NCBI RefSeq assembly: GCF_014646935.1
Contig: NZ_BMOF01000011.1
Coordinates: 1-51,642, forward strand
Length of the DNA stretch: 51,642 nucleotides
Source: Calditerricola satsumensis
GTDB taxonomy: Bacteria; Bacillota; Bacilli; Calditerricolales; Calditerricolaceae
Direction: 5' to 3'
The notes under the pieces are model-generated. The model saw nothing but the letters and a program-made list of their open reading frames with translations. It was not told the DNA's origin and ran no database searches. Of this stretch, positions 10,742-19,090 are shown in pieces. Each line of letters opens with the position of its first letter. Position 1 is the stretch's first letter. A program made the translations under genes and the position numbers.

Positions 10742-12139
10742 ATGGCCAAACGTGCGCCTGAGTTGGAAGAATACAAGTACGGGTTCCGCGACCCGGACAT
10801 CGCCGTCTACCGCACGAAGAAGGGCCTGTCGCGGGAGGTCGTCGAGGAGATCTCCCGCGTGAAGAACGAGCCCGACTGGATGCGCGAGTTCCGCCTCAAG
10901 GCGCTGGAGATCTTCTTCTCCAAGCCGATGCCGACCTGGGGCGGCGACCTGTCGAAGCTCAACTTCGACGACATCACCTACTACGTGAAGCCCTCGGAGC
11001 GGCAGGGCCGCAGCTGGGACGAGGTGCCGGAGGAGATCAAGCGCACCTTCGACCGCCTCGGGATTCCCGAAGCGGAGCAGAAGTTCCTCGCCGGCGTCTC
11101 GGCCCAGTACGAGTCGGAGGTCGTCTACCACAACATCCGCGAGGACCTCGAGAAGCAGGGGGTCATCTTCTGTGACACCGACACGGCGGTGCGCGAATAC
11201 CCCGAGCTGGTGCGGGAGTACTTCGGCACGGTGGTCCCGCCGACGGACAACAAGTTCGCCGCGCTCAACAGCGCCGTGTGGTCGGGTGGCAGCTTCATCT
11301 ACGTGCCGCCGGGCGTCAAGGTGGAGATCCCGCTGCAGGCCTACTTCCGCATCAACTCGGAGAACATGGGGCAGTTTGAGCGGACGCTGATCATCGTCGA
11401 CGAAGGGGCCTTCGTCCACTACGTCGAGGGCTGCACGGCGCCGATCTACAGCACCGACTCGCTGCACAGCGCCGTCGTCGAGATCATCGTCAAGAAGGGC
11501 GCCCGCTGCCGCTACACGACGATCCAGAACTGGTCGACCAACGTGTACAACCTGGTGACGAAGCGCGCCGTGGCCTACGAGGACGCCACGATGGAGTGGA
11601 TCGACGGCAACATCGGGTCCAAGCTGACGATGAAGTACCCGGCCGTCATCATGAAGGGGCGCGGCGCCAAGGCCTACGTGATGTCGATCGCCGTGGCCGG
11701 CAAGGGGCAGCACCAGGACGCCGGGGCGAAGGTGATCCACCTTGCGCCGGAGACCAGCTCCACCGTCGTCTCCAAGTCGATCAGCAAGAACGGCGGGAAG
11801 ACCACCTACCGCGGGCTGGTCACCTTCGGCCGCAACGCCCACGGCGCGAAGGCCAGCATCAAGTGCGACACGCTCATCCTCGACAAGGAATCCACCTCCG
11901 ACACCATCCCGTACAACGAGGTGCTGAACGACAACGTCACCCTTGAGCACGAGGCCACGGTGTCGAAGGTGAGCGAGGAGATGCTTTTTTACCTGATGAG
12001 CCGCGGCATCCCCGAAGACGAGGCCACGCAGATGATCGTGATGGGGTTCATCGAGCCCTTCACCAAGGAGCTGCCGATGGAGTACGCCGTGGAGATGAAC
12101 CGGCTCATCAAGTTCGAAATGGAAGGGTCGATCGGGTAA
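10742..12139 (+). CDS. sufB: Fe-S cluster assembly protein SufB
   Basis: A 465-residue scaffold subunit, the last gene of the suf operon. The family-specific core [15 protein letters not shown] and the C-terminal [11 protein letters not shown] motif are present. It builds the cluster with SufC/SufD. It starts 6 bases after sufU and ends at a strong terminator. Nothing is unusual in length or motifs. Confidence 0.97.
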   Translation: MAKRAPELEEYKYGFRDPDIAVYRTKKGLSREVVEEISRVKNEPDWMREFRLKALEIFFSKPMPTWGGDLSKLNFDDITYYVKPSERQGRSWDEVPEEIKRTFDRLGIPEAEQKFLAGVSAQYESEVVYHNIREDLEKQGVIFCDTDTAVREYPELVREYFGTVVPPTDNKFAALNSAVWSGGSFIYVPPGVKVEIPLQAYFRINSENMGQFERTLIIVDEGAFVHYVEGCTAPIYSTDSLHSAVVEIIVKKGARCRYTTIQNWSTNVYNLVTKRAVAYEDATMEWIDGNIGSKLTMKYPAVIMKGRGAKAYVMSIAVAGKGQHQDAGAKVIHLAPETSSTVVSKSISKNGGKTTYRGLVTFGRNAHGAKASIKCDTLILDKESTSDTIPYNEVLNDNVTLEHEATVSKVSEEMLFYLMSRGIPEDEATQMIVMGFIEPFTKELPMEYAVEMNRLIKFEMEGSIG

Positions 12140-12155
12140 CCAAATGGCTGCGAAC

Positions 12156-12184
12156 GCCTCTCGCCTTCGCGAGGGGCTTTTTTG
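12156..12184 (+). terminator. Rho-independent terminator of the suf operon
   Basis: GCCTCTCGC (12156-12164) and GCGAGGGGC (12169-12177) with loop CTTC, followed by seven T residues. Confidence 0.92.
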
Positions 12185-12204
12185 TTGGACGTCATGACAA
12201 TCGA

Positions 12205-12240
12205 AGCGGCCGCGCGTTCCCATGGGGATGCGCGGCCGCT
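12205..12240. repeat. 11-bp perfect inverted repeat
   Basis: AGCGGCCGCGC (12205-12215) and GCGCGGCCGCT (12230-12240). It lies after the minus-strand ferritin-like gene and could help end its transcript, although the following T content (TTCGATTGTC on the minus strand) is poor. Confidence 0.5.
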
Positions 12241-12263
12241 GGGGGTGTTTTTCGCGCGCCGCC

Positions 12264-12788
12264 TTACAACTGGTGATAGATGAAGGAAAAGCGCGCGGCG
12301 TGTTCCATCTCGTCCGTCATCGCTTCATAGAAGATGTCGCGAATGGTTTGGCTGCGGGTGAGCAGCTGCGTGTCGCGGTACAGTTCCGCCGCCTCCACTT
12401 CGTCGTAGAACGCCTTTTTCAGCCCTTCTTCGTAGGTGGCAAAGGTGACGGTCATCGGCTGGACATCGGGACGGCGGCCGGTCAGGCGGAAGTAGAGGTG
12501 CGCAAACATCCGGTAATGCTTGTGTTCATCTTTGTAGGCGTGTTCAATCTGTTCGCGGTGTTCTGCGTTGGGCGCCATGTCCATCAGGCGGCGGTAGAAG
12601 CGGATGGCGGTAAGCTCTCCGACAAGGGCCATCCGCAAGTTTCTCATGAACCGGTCGGCATCCGTGAAGAGGTGGGGGGCCTGCATCCGCTCAGGAACGG
12701 CGGAGGAGGAAGCATGTGGGGAGCTGGATGCGGACGGCCACGCGCGCGAGGGGCGCATCCAACCGTATGGCGGATATTCGGGGTGCAT
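12264..12788 (-). CDS. ferritin-like diiron protein (YhjR-like)
   Basis: A 174-residue protein with a Pro/Ser-rich N-terminus and a four-helix ferritin-like domain. Likely metal ligands are the E in VGELTAIRFYRRL, the E/H pair in KDEHKHY, the E in DEVEAAEL and the E/H pair in MTDEMEHA. B. subtilis YhjR is similar and sits beside the Csp protein YhjQ. Here the Csp gene lies 3 kb away in the same island. It may detoxify or store iron/copper or peroxide. Start ATG 12788 is chosen because AAGGAGGG lies 6 nt upstream. An upstream ATG at 12818 has none. Confidence 0.75.
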   Translation of the reverse strand: MHPEYPPYGWMRPSRAWPSASSSPHASSSAVPERMQAPHLFTDADRFMRNLRMALVGELTAIRFYRRLMDMAPNAEHREQIEHAYKDEHKHYRMFAHLYFRLTGRRPDVQPMTVTFATYEEGLKKAFYDEVEAAELYRDTQLLTRSQTIRDIFYEAMTDEMEHAARFSFIYHQL

Positions 12789-12840
12789 CGGTTTCCCTCC
12801 TTCTCCATGCTGTGTCAAGTGTATGCCTGTGGGGGAGAAG

Positions 12841-12891
12841 GGGAAACCCGCACATGCCCCGGAGGGGACCCAGAAGGGTTTCCCTTTTTTT
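12841..12891 (+). terminator. terminator-like hairpin with no plus-strand gene before it
   Basis: GGGAAACCC (12841-12849) and GGGTTTCCC (12876-12884), then seven T residues (12885-12891). It lies in the promoter region of the minus-strand ferritin-like gene. It could stop antisense transcription from the suf side, or be the end of an unseen small RNA. Confidence 0.45.
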
Positions 12892-12896
12892 CATAA

Positions 12897-12946
12897 CCAA
12901 AAAACAACGCTTCGGAGAGGGCCTCCTGCGTCCCTTCCGAAGCGTT
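12897..12946 (-). terminator. Rho-independent terminator of the F510_1955-type gene
   Basis: AACGCTTCGGA (12906-12916) and TTCCGAAGCGTT (12935-12946). On the minus strand the hairpin is followed by TTTTTT (12904-12899). Confidence 0.85.
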
Positions 12947-12961
12947 CGCATTGCGATGGGG

Positions 12962-13945
12962 TTAGGATGAAGAGGGCGCGCGTGTTTCCTCCCCTTGATC
13001 GGCGATTTGGATCCAATTCAAACCCTGGTCACGCGTGAGGTACACGTCCCGATGGTAGGTGGCCACCGCCAGCTCCCCTTCACGAACCGGATTCGGCGCC
13101 AGATAGACGATCGTGTCGTCGTCTGCCAACGGGATGCGGAGTTTCCGGGACTGCTTGTCGGCGAGATCCATCTCGTAAAGGAACGGACCGTTCTTGTATC
13201 CGGCCACGAGAAGGGTTCCCTTTTGGGTGAACGCCAAGGCGGTGACGGGCATCTGGGGAAGGACGGGTTGGAAGCGATGGCCTCGATCCGTGGAGAGATA
13301 AAGCCCGCTGTCTGCGCCCACCGCAACCACGGCGCTGTTTGTTGGATGCACAGCCAAGGCCACCCACGCGTTGTGGGCCGTGATGGCTTCGTTCGGCAGG
13401 CTGTTCATCGCGCTTTTGACCCATGTTTTTCCTTCATCGGCGGTGAAATAGAGTCCCGGAGAAGCCATTCGGCTGTTCGGCACGGTGTTGATCGCGTACA
13501 GTACGCGTGACTGGTACCCGGCGGCCATGACGTGAAAATCGGCTTCGCCGCCCAGCCCCAGGGTTTTGAGGGTGGCTCCTTCGTCGGTGCTTTTGACCAG
13601 TCCCAGCGGATCCGGCAAGTTGCTTCCCGGGGCGGGATGGCCGCTGGCATAAAAGCCGTCGTTTACCGGGGCAAACCCCATAAAATCGTGCCCCGGCGTG
13701 TCCGGTCGGATCCATTCGCCATTTGCGTACACCCGCAGCCCGTCATGGGCAGCCAGGAGCAAACGCTGACCGTCGGGGGAGTACCCCAGGCCGTGCAGGT
13801 GTTCGAACTGGACCGTCTTCCCCGCGCCCCACCGGCCGGGCCACAGAAACGCCGCGCCGAGAAGAACGCTGATCAAGACGCCGACAAGTCCCCACAGCAA
13901 ATACGGGTGAAGTCTTCGTTTGGTTGCGCGATTCGCTTTCGCCAC
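12962..13945 (-). CDS. F510_1955-type exo-protein with BNR/sortilin-like propeller repeats
   Basis: A 327-residue protein. Residues ~14-33 form a membrane anchor or signal, followed by a beta-propeller built of BNR-like repeats (STDEGATLKTL, TADEGKTW, STDRGHRF, TRDQGLNW). The label F510_1955 family glycosylhydrolase is used for such proteins in copper islands of Bacillales. No glycosidase activity can be argued from sequence. It is extracytoplasmic. GTG 13945 is the start. Four TCAC-type repeats at 11-bp spacing lie directly upstream, suggesting two-component control. Confidence 0.75.
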   Translation of the reverse strand: MAKANRATKRRLHPYLLWGLVGVLISVLLGAAFLWPGRWGAGKTVQFEHLHGLGYSPDGQRLLLAAHDGLRVYANGEWIRPDTPGHDFMGFAPVNDGFYASGHPAPGSNLPDPLGLVKSTDEGATLKTLGLGGEADFHVMAAGYQSRVLYAINTVPNSRMASPGLYFTADEGKTWVKSAMNSLPNEAITAHNAWVALAVHPTNSAVVAVGADSGLYLSTDRGHRFQPVLPQMPVTALAFTQKGTLLVAGYKNGPFLYEMDLADKQSRKLRIPLADDDTIVYLAPNPVREGELAVATYHRDVYLTRDQGLNWIQIADQGEETRAPSSS

Positions 13946-13979
13946 CGATCACCGCTCCCCTTGTCCGTTTCTGTCATCA

Positions 13980-14028
13980 TGCTCTTTCCCTGTGAAGACA
14001 GGGTGAGAAAAATGTGGCGAAAGGGTGA
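13980..14028 (-). promoter_or_regulatory. four 11-bp-phased TCAC repeats: candidate OmpR-family operator and promoter
   Basis: On the minus strand TCAC, CCAC, TCAC and TCAC begin at 14028, 14017, 14006 and 13995, exactly 11 bp apart. Ten bases after the last repeat stands CATGAT as a possible -10. The block is closely similar to 20874-20926 before the second multicopper oxidase. The spacing is that of tandem response-regulator sites. Confidence 0.65.
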
Positions 14029-14049
14029 CAACGGTTGGGTTCCGGGGCG

Positions 14050-14310
14050 CGGCTTCACCGGATTCAGCGCCTCCAGGTAGCGGCGGACGGCGGAAGGAAT
14101 GCGGCGGGGGTGGATCAAGATTGGCGGCGTGTGTTCGTGTTTTCCGAGCCGAAGAGGGTGAAGGTTCGATCGGCAAAGCGATGCAAAATTTGCCGGGTGG
14201 CCGGTGGGATGGACTCGCGCGTCACAAAGACGATCGGCACGCCGTTGTGCGCCGCGTAATAACCCTATGCCCAACGGTAAAGTGGCGTGCACGTTGGGCG
14301 TCAGGATTCG
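14050..14310 (-). pseudogene. decayed cell-wall-binding repeat 2 (CWB2-like) fragment
   Basis: Between the multicopper oxidase and the F510_1955 gene, the minus strand shows three consecutive pieces in two frames: TPNVHATLPLGIG, then YYAAHNGVPIVFVTRE plus IPPATRQILHRFADRTFTLFGS, then RRIPSAVRRYLEALNPVKP. Together they read like one CWB2 domain (DALaa-plAakngaPivl-vtr, lp-a-r-el, ktv-lfGg, IP-aVrryLealnp). At least two compensating indels separate them and no start is present. The end overlaps the multicopper oxidase stop region. It is a remnant or a gene with sequencing errors. Confidence 0.5.
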
Positions 14311-15566
14311 TATTTGACGAGGACGATCAGCCCGCCGGGTTCTACGTGCGCGTTGGCGGTGTGGTGCAGCTCGTGGCAATGAAACAGCCACTGGCCCGGG
14401 TTGTCGGCCAGAAAGTCGATGTCGACCGTCTCCCCGGGGTTCAAGGTCACCGTGTTGGCGATCTGCGGCGTTGGCAAGGGATGGCCGTCTTTGGCCAGGA
14501 TCCGAAAGTCGTGTCCGTGCAGGTGCATGGGATGGATGCCGTTGCTGATGTTGGCCAGGCGCAAGCGAACCAGCTCCCCGCGTTTCACCTTGATCGGCTG
14601 GGTGTCGGGGAACGCCTTTCCGTTGATCGTCCAATAGTTGTAATCCATCCCCATGACCGTGCTGCCGGCCTCGTCCCCGGGGCGTTTGGACGGCATGGGC
14701 ATACCGCCATGCGGCCCGTTGGGTTGGCCTTTGTCTTTCAGCCCCTGTTCCATCATGCTCCGGACGTCGCCTTTTTGCTTGAGGAGGCCCGGCTCGCCTT
14801 TGGCCATGCCGGTCATGCGATCGTGGGCCCTTCCGTGTGGGCCGTTTTGCTGTTGGTCCCGCGGATTGCCGGCATGGCCCGGAATGTGCCACCCGCTCAG
14901 CATCAGGGTGTACTCCCGGTCATGCCTCAACGCGGGATCGGGCTTTTGCGGATCGATGATGAGCAGGCCGTACAACCCCTTGTCGATTTGCGCGATGCTG
15001 TTGAAGTGGGAATGGTACATGTACGTTCCCGCGTGGTTGGCGACGAATTCGTACGTGAACGTTTCGCCGGGTTTGATGGCGTGTTGGGTGAAGGACGGCA
15101 CACCGTCCATGTTGTTGGGCACGTGAAGGCCGTGCCAGTGGATGGCCGTCTCTTCGGGCAGGCTGTTTTTCACGATGACGCGAAGGGTGTCCCCTTCGGT
15201 GGCGCGGAGGGTCGGCCCGGGAACGGTTCCGTTAAAGGTGTAGGCGTCTGTTGTGACGCCGGAGACAACTTCCCAGCGCGCCGGTTTTGCTTCGAGGCGA
15301 AAGACCCGCACCTTTCCGGTGGGGCGAATCTCGTCGGTTTCGCGAAGTGGAGGCAAGTTGCGCAATTTGCGGGTTGTGAGTTCGACGGGTGCAGCGGGAC
15401 GCGTCGCGCCGGGAGCGGTTTCGTTCTGCATGTGTCCCGGCGGATGGTGTTCTTGTTCGTTGTTTGGGTTTTTGCCCTCGGGCATGGGTTGGCGAACGGC
15501 GGAGGCACAACCGGTTGCTGTGAAAAGAACAAGTACAAGCGCAAGGGAGAGGGCATGTCGGTTCAT
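14301..15566 (-). CDS. multicopper oxidase lipoprotein (first copy)
   Basis: A 421-residue exported enzyme. The lipobox is LFTATGC (Cys near residue 20), so it is likely tethered to the membrane outer face. Copper ligands are HWHG and YMYHSH in the first cupredoxin domain, and HPMHLHGH and HCHELHHTAN at the C-terminus, giving T1 and T2/T3 sites. Between them is a Met/Gly/His-rich linker, common in copper-tolerance oxidases. It probably oxidises Cu(I) outside the cell. The ATG at 15566 is preferred. A TTG at 15578 abuts the Shine-Dalgarno AAGGAGG. It is shorter than the 550-residue second copy. Confidence 0.9.
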   Translation of the reverse strand: MNRHALSLALVLVLFTATGCASAVRQPMPEGKNPNNEQEHHPPGHMQNETAPGATRPAAPVELTTRKLRNLPPLRETDEIRPTGKVRVFRLEAKPARWEVVSGVTTDAYTFNGTVPGPTLRATEGDTLRVIVKNSLPEETAIHWHGLHVPNNMDGVPSFTQHAIKPGETFTYEFVANHAGTYMYHSHFNSIAQIDKGLYGLLIIDPQKPDPALRHDREYTLMLSGWHIPGHAGNPRDQQQNGPHGRAHDRMTGMAKGEPGLLKQKGDVRSMMEQGLKDKGQPNGPHGGMPMPSKRPGDEAGSTVMGMDYNYWTINGKAFPDTQPIKVKRGELVRLRLANISNGIHPMHLHGHDFRILAKDGHPLPTPQIANTVTLNPGETVDIDFLADNPGQWLFHCHELHHTANAHVEPGGLIVLVKYES

Positions 15567-15686
15567 CTTGGCTGTCAACCTCCTTCACCTGTGGCTATAA
15601 GGCATCTACCGTATAGGATGGCCTGCGTGTCGGATGTTCATGATGGACCCTACCATGCATAAGCCGTCTGTGGCACGAGGAACATT

Positions 15687-15706
15687 ACCCATGGGGCAAT
15701 CCGTCC
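15687..15706. promoter_or_regulatory. CsoR-like half-palindrome upstream of the copper storage gene
   Basis: TTACCCATGGGGCAA (15685-15699) resembles the CsoR-type box TACCCCATGGGGGTA found at 16181-16195. It lies between the divergent multicopper oxidase and copper-storage genes. The match is imperfect. Confidence 0.35.
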
Positions 15707-15740
15707 CCTACCCTGTTTCGAGGAGGGTTTGTGGCCCACC

Positions 15741-16088
15741 ATGCCCGCCGTTGTTCAAACCCGTGTGGAGCATTTCCAGACGTGCATCGACGCGTGCAAC
15801 GCGTGCATGCAGGCGTGTGAGCAATGCCTGACGTCCTGCCTGAACGAACCGGATGTCCAGGCGCGCGTGACGTGCATTCAGCTGCTGCGCGATTGCGCGG
15901 AGATCTGCGCGGTGGCCTCCCGTTACATGGCGCGGAACAGCGCGTATGCCAAGCAGGTGTGCGCTTTGTGCGCGACGGTGTGCGAGGCGTGCGCGGCCGA
16001 ATGCGCCAAGTTCCAGGATGCGCACTGCCAGGCGTGCGCCGAGGCGTGCCGCAAATGCGCCGCGGAATGCCGGAAGATGGCGGCGTAA
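15741..16088 (+). CDS. four-helix-bundle copper-binding protein (Csp, YhjQ-like)
   Basis: A 115-residue helical protein with about twenty Cys, mostly as CxxC, CxxxC or CxxxxC along helices (CIDACNACMQACEQC, CALCATVCEACAAEC, CAEACRKCAAEC). This is the signature of Csp copper storage proteins, whose bundle core fills with Cu(I). There is no signal peptide, so it is the cytosolic Csp3/YhjQ type. The start is ATG 15741. AGGAGGG (15721-15727) is 13 nt away, unusually far, and TTG 15729 is an alternative. It lies between the oxidase and copZA in the copper island. Confidence 0.9.
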   Translation: MPAVVQTRVEHFQTCIDACNACMQACEQCLTSCLNEPDVQARVTCIQLLRDCAEICAVASRYMARNSAYAKQVCALCATVCEACAAECAKFQDAHCQACAEACRKCAAECRKMAA

Positions 16089-16105
16089 GGCCCTGGCGAA
16101 GGAGA

Positions 16106-16135
16106 GGGCGCCCGAGGGGGCGCCCCTTCGTTTTT
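16106..16135 (+). terminator. Rho-independent terminator after the Csp gene
   Basis: GGGCGCC (16106-16112) and GGCGCCC (16119-16125), followed by CTTCGTTTTT. Confidence 0.75.
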
Positions 16136-16151
16136 CCGCGTGAGATTGGCA

Positions 16152-16181
16152 TTGACAGGCAGTCAGCCGCCGCGATATAAT
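16152..16181 (+). promoter_or_regulatory. consensus sigma-A promoter of copZ-copA
   Basis: TTGACA (16152-16157), 18 bp, TATAAT (16176-16181). Both hexamers are perfect. The CsoR-type operators begin at the last base of the -10. Confidence 0.9.
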
Positions 16182-16215
16182 ACCCCATGGGGGTAAATAC
16201 CCTGGTAGGGTATTT
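16181..16215. promoter_or_regulatory. two adjacent CsoR-type copper operators
   Basis: Box 1 is TACCCCATGGGGGTA (16181-16195). Box 2 is AAATACCC-TGGTA-GGGTATTT (16195-16215), a perfect 8-bp palindrome. Both show the G/C-tract palindrome of CsoR sites and cover the transcription start region of copZA, so copper-free CsoR should block initiation. No csoR gene is in the window. Confidence 0.8.
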
Positions 16216-16245
16216 AGCGCTTAACATCGTGAGGAGGCGAAATCC

Positions 16246-16452
16246 ATGACCACCAAAACCCTCAACGTACAAGGGATGTCCTGCAGCCATTGCGTTCAGG
16301 CCATCGAGCGGGCCTTGAAGGGCATCGCGGGTGTTTCTGCCGTGCACGTCGACCTGGCGAAGGGAACCGTGACGGTCACGTACGACGAGGCGTCGGTTGG
16401 GGAAGCGCAATTGAAGGAAGCGATTGAAGAAGCGGGCTACGACGTCGTGTAA
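16246..16452 (+). CDS. copZ: copper chaperone CopZ
   Basis: A 68-residue HMA-domain metallochaperone with the Cu(I) motif GMSCSHC (residues 10-16). It delivers Cu(I) to CopA in the cytosol. The start ATG 16246 follows GAGGAGG. It is the first gene of a copZ-copA unit behind two CsoR-type boxes. Length and fold match the 69-residue B. subtilis protein. Confidence 0.95.
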   Translation: MTTKTLNVQGMSCSHCVQAIERALKGIAGVSAVHVDLAKGTVTVTYDEASVGEAQLKEAIEEAGYDVV

Positions 16453-16475
16453 CCGCGGAAAGCGGGGGAACGCCG

Positions 16476-18902
16476 ATGACCACCGAAACCGCATCCCGTG
16501 GGGCTCGCGTGGAGCAAGACGAACACGTCACGCTGGGGATCGTCGGCATGACGTGTGCGGCGTGCGCGCGGCGCATCGAGAAGGGCTTGCTCAAGGTGGA
16601 CGGCGTGAAGGCGGCCGCCGTCAACCTGGCGACGGAGAAGGCCACCGTCACCTACGACCCGGAGCGGACGTCGGTGGAAGACCTGATCGACGCCGTCCGG
16701 CGCATCGGGTATGACGTCCGCGGCGAAACGGTGACCCTCGCCGTGCGGGGGATGACGTGCGCCGCCTGCGCCGCCCGCATCGAGCGGCAGCTCAAGAAGG
16801 TGGCGGGCGTGCTGGACGCCCGCGTCAACCTGGCCGCGGAAACGGCGACGGTCGACTACCTGCCCGGAAAGGCGGATGTCGACGCCCTCGTCGCCGCGGT
16901 CCGCAAGGCGGGGTACGACGCGGCTATCGACGCGGGGGCGGACGCCGAGGAAGAGGCGCGGCAGCGCACCTACCTCGAGCAGAAGCGGGCGCTGCTCACC
17001 AGCGCCCTGTTGTCCCTCCCCTTTGTGGTGCAGATGCTGTCCGACTTTGCGGCGCAGGCCGCGCCGCAGTGGCCCTGGCGCTTCCATCTCCCGCCGTACC
17101 TGCAGCTTGTCCTCGCCACCGTCGTCCAATTTACGGTGGGGATGCGCTTTTATCGGGGTGCGGTCAAGGCGCTGCGGGCAAGGAGCGCCAACATGGACGT
17201 GTTGGTGGCCCTCGGCACGTCGGCGGCGTACGGCTACAGCCTGTATGCCGTGCTGACCGGCGCGACCCACCAGCTGTACTTCGAAGCGTCGGTCATCATC
17301 CTGACGCTGATTTTGCTCGGGAAACTGCTCGAGGCACGGGCCAAAGGGCAGACGTCGGCGGCGATCCAAAAGCTGATGCGCCTGCAGGCCAAGACGGCCC
17401 GCGTCATCCGCGACGGGCAGGAAGTGGACGTGCCGCTCGAGGACGTGCGGGTCGGCGACCTGGTCGTCGTCCGGCCGGGGGAGAAGATTCCCGTGGACGG
17501 CGTCATCGTCGAGGGGAGCACGACGGTCGACGAGTCGATGCTGACCGGCGAGAGCTTGCCCGTGCCCAAAGGCGTGGGCGACGAGGTGATCGGGGCCACC
17601 CTGAACAAGCACGGCGCGTTCACGTTCCGGGCGACCAAAGTGGGCAAGGACACGGCCCTGGCGCAAATCATCAAGCTCGTCGAAGAAGCACAGGGCTCCA
17701 AGGCACCGATCCAGCGGCTGGCCGACAAGATCTCCGGCGTCTTCGTGCCCATCGTCATCGGCATTGCGGGTCTCACCTTTGCCGTGACAGCCGTCACAAG
17801 CGGCGTGGCCCCTGCACTCGTCAGCGCCGTGGCTGTTCTTGTCATCGCATGTCCCTGCGCGCTCGGGCTGGCCACGCCGACGGCGGTGATGGTGGGAACG
17901 GGCAAAGGGGCCGAAACGGGCATCCTGATCAAAGGGGCCGAGCACCTGGAGAACGCCCACCGCATCACCACCGTGGTCCTCGACAAAACGGGCACGATCA
18001 CGAAGGGCGAGCCGGAGGTGACCGACGTGGTCGCATCCGGCGCGGTGGCCGAAGACGAGCTCCTGCGCCTGGCGGCCAGCGCGGAAAGGGGTTCTGAGCA
18101 CCCGCTGGGGGAAGCGATCGTCAAGGCCGCCAAGGAAAAAGGGATGACCCTGGCCGAACCGTCCCGCTTCCACGCCATTCCCGGCCACGGGATCGAGGCG
18201 GAGGTGGAGGGGCACACGCTGCTTGTCGGGAACGCCAAGTTGATGCGCGAGCGCAGCGTCGACATCTCCGCGTTGCGCGCGGCCCAGGAGGCGCTGGAGG
18301 CGCAGGGCAAGACGGCCATGCTGGTGGCCATTGACGGCGCGGCGGTCGGCCTTCTCGCCGTGGCCGACACGGTGAAGCCGACGTCGGCGGAAGCAGTTCG
18401 CCGCTTGCGGGCCATGGGCATCGACGTGATCATGATGACGGGCGACAACCGCCGCACGGCCGAGGCCATCGCCCGGGAGGTAGGCATTGACCAGGTCATG
18501 GCCGAGGTGCTCCCCGAGGACAAGGCGGCCATGGTCGAGAAGCTGAAAGGCGAGGGCAAGGTGGTGGCCATGGTGGGCGACGGCATCAACGACGCGCCGG
18601 CGCTGGCGGCGGCCGACGTCGGCATTGCCATCGGCACGGGCACGGACGTGGCCATCGAGGCGGCCAACATCACCCTCATGCGCGGCGACCTCATGGGCAT
18701 TGTCAACGCCATCCGGCTGTCGAAGGCGACAATGCGCAAGATTCGCCAGAACCTCTTCTGGGCCTTCGCTTACAACGTCGTGCTCATCCCGGTGGCTGCG
18801 CTGGGGCTTTTGACGCCCATCCTCGCCGGCGCGGCGATGGCGGCCAGCTCCGTGTCGGTGGTCACCAACGCCCTTCTGCTCCGCCGGTGGAAACCGGTGT
18901 GA
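16476..18902 (+). CDS. copA: copper-exporting P1B-type ATPase CopA
   Basis: An 808-residue Cu(I) export pump. Two N-terminal HMA domains each carry GMTCAAC (near residues 24 and 93). Eight membrane helices are expected. The transport motif CPC is in VIACPCALG, the phosphorylation site in DKTGT, the HP motif in SEHPLGEA and the hinge [11 protein letters not shown]. subtilis CopA (802) has the same architecture. It lies 23 bases after copZ and shares its CsoR-type control. It ends at a hairpin terminator. Confidence 0.97.
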   Translation: MTTETASRGARVEQDEHVTLGIVGMTCAACARRIEKGLLKVDGVKAAAVNLATEKATVTYDPERTSVEDLIDAVRRIGYDVRGETVTLAVRGMTCAACAARIERQLKKVAGVLDARVNLAAETATVDYLPGKADVDALVAAVRKAGYDAAIDAGADAEEEARQRTYLEQKRALLTSALLSLPFVVQMLSDFAAQAAPQWPWRFHLPPYLQLVLATVVQFTVGMRFYRGAVKALRARSANMDVLVALGTSAAYGYSLYAVLTGATHQLYFEASVIILTLILLGKLLEARAKGQTSAAIQKLMRLQAKTARVIRDGQEVDVPLEDVRVGDLVVVRPGEKIPVDGVIVEGSTTVDESMLTGESLPVPKGVGDEVIGATLNKHGAFTFRATKVGKDTALAQIIKLVEEAQGSKAPIQRLADKISGVFVPIVIGIAGLTFAVTAVTSGVAPALVSAVAVLVIACPCALGLATPTAVMVGTGKGAETGILIKGAEHLENAHRITTVVLDKTGTITKGEPEVTDVVASGAVAEDELLRLAASAERGSEHPLGEAIVKAAKEKGMTLAEPSRFHAIPGHGIEAEVEGHTLLVGNAKLMRERSVDISALRAAQEALEAQGKTAMLVAIDGAAVGLLAVADTVKPTSAEAVRRLRAMGIDVIMMTGDNRRTAEAIAREVGIDQVMAEVLPEDKAAMVEKLKGEGKVVAMVGDGINDAPALAAADVGIAIGTGTDVAIEAANITLMRGDLMGIVNAIRLSKATMRKIRQNLFWAFAYNVVLIPVAALGLLTPILAGAAMAASSVSVVTNALLLRRWKPV

Positions 18903-18917
18903 CCAGCCTTTCCTTCG

Positions 18918-18960
18918 GCCCTTCTCCCTAGGGGCTTTCCCCTCGGGGCGAAGGGCTTTT
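18918..18960 (+). terminator. terminator after copA
   Basis: GCCCTTC (18918-18924) and GAAGGGC (18950-18956) enclose a second internal CCC/GGG-rich hairpin, followed by TTTT. Confidence 0.65.
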
Positions 18961-19006
18961 CGATTGCCCGTTGCGCGTGACGGAATCGCTGTTGATGGGC
19001 GATGCG

Positions 19007-19048
19007 CCATGGCGTGCACACACATTCCTCACATGCCGGCGGTAGAAT
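19007..19048 (+). promoter_or_regulatory. candidate promoter of the lgt-like gene with phased TCAC-type repeats
   Basis: ACAC (19018) and TCAC (19029) are 11 bp apart, with CCAT at 19007 as a weak third. TAGAAT (19043-19048) stands 10 nt after the last repeat, the same geometry as at 20874-20926 and 13980-14028. No -35 hexamer is visible, consistent with an activator-dependent promoter. Confidence 0.45.
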
Positions 19049-19090
19049 GAAGAAGATCATCAGGGCGTCAAGCAGGAGGGTAGGGTTTCA

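Noticed and set aside
12205-12240. Inverted repeat as a recombination or attachment site
   Set aside because: No integrase, duplication or foreign-looking segment is next to it. It more likely belongs to transcription termination.
14025-15662. 545-codon plus-strand open frame opposite the first multicopper oxidase
   Set aside because: Antisense shadow of a clear oxidase with all copper motifs.
15741-16088. Cys-rich protein considered as a metallothionein
   Set aside because: The Cys are spaced along long amphipathic helices as in Csp/DUF326 four-helix bundles, not as in short metallothioneins.
16437-19025. Very long open frame (over 800 codons) on the minus strand opposite copZ-copA
   Set aside because: It mirrors copA codons in GC-rich DNA, has no ribosome binding site and encodes a His/Arg/Asp-rich sequence with no known fold. 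copA is unambiguous.
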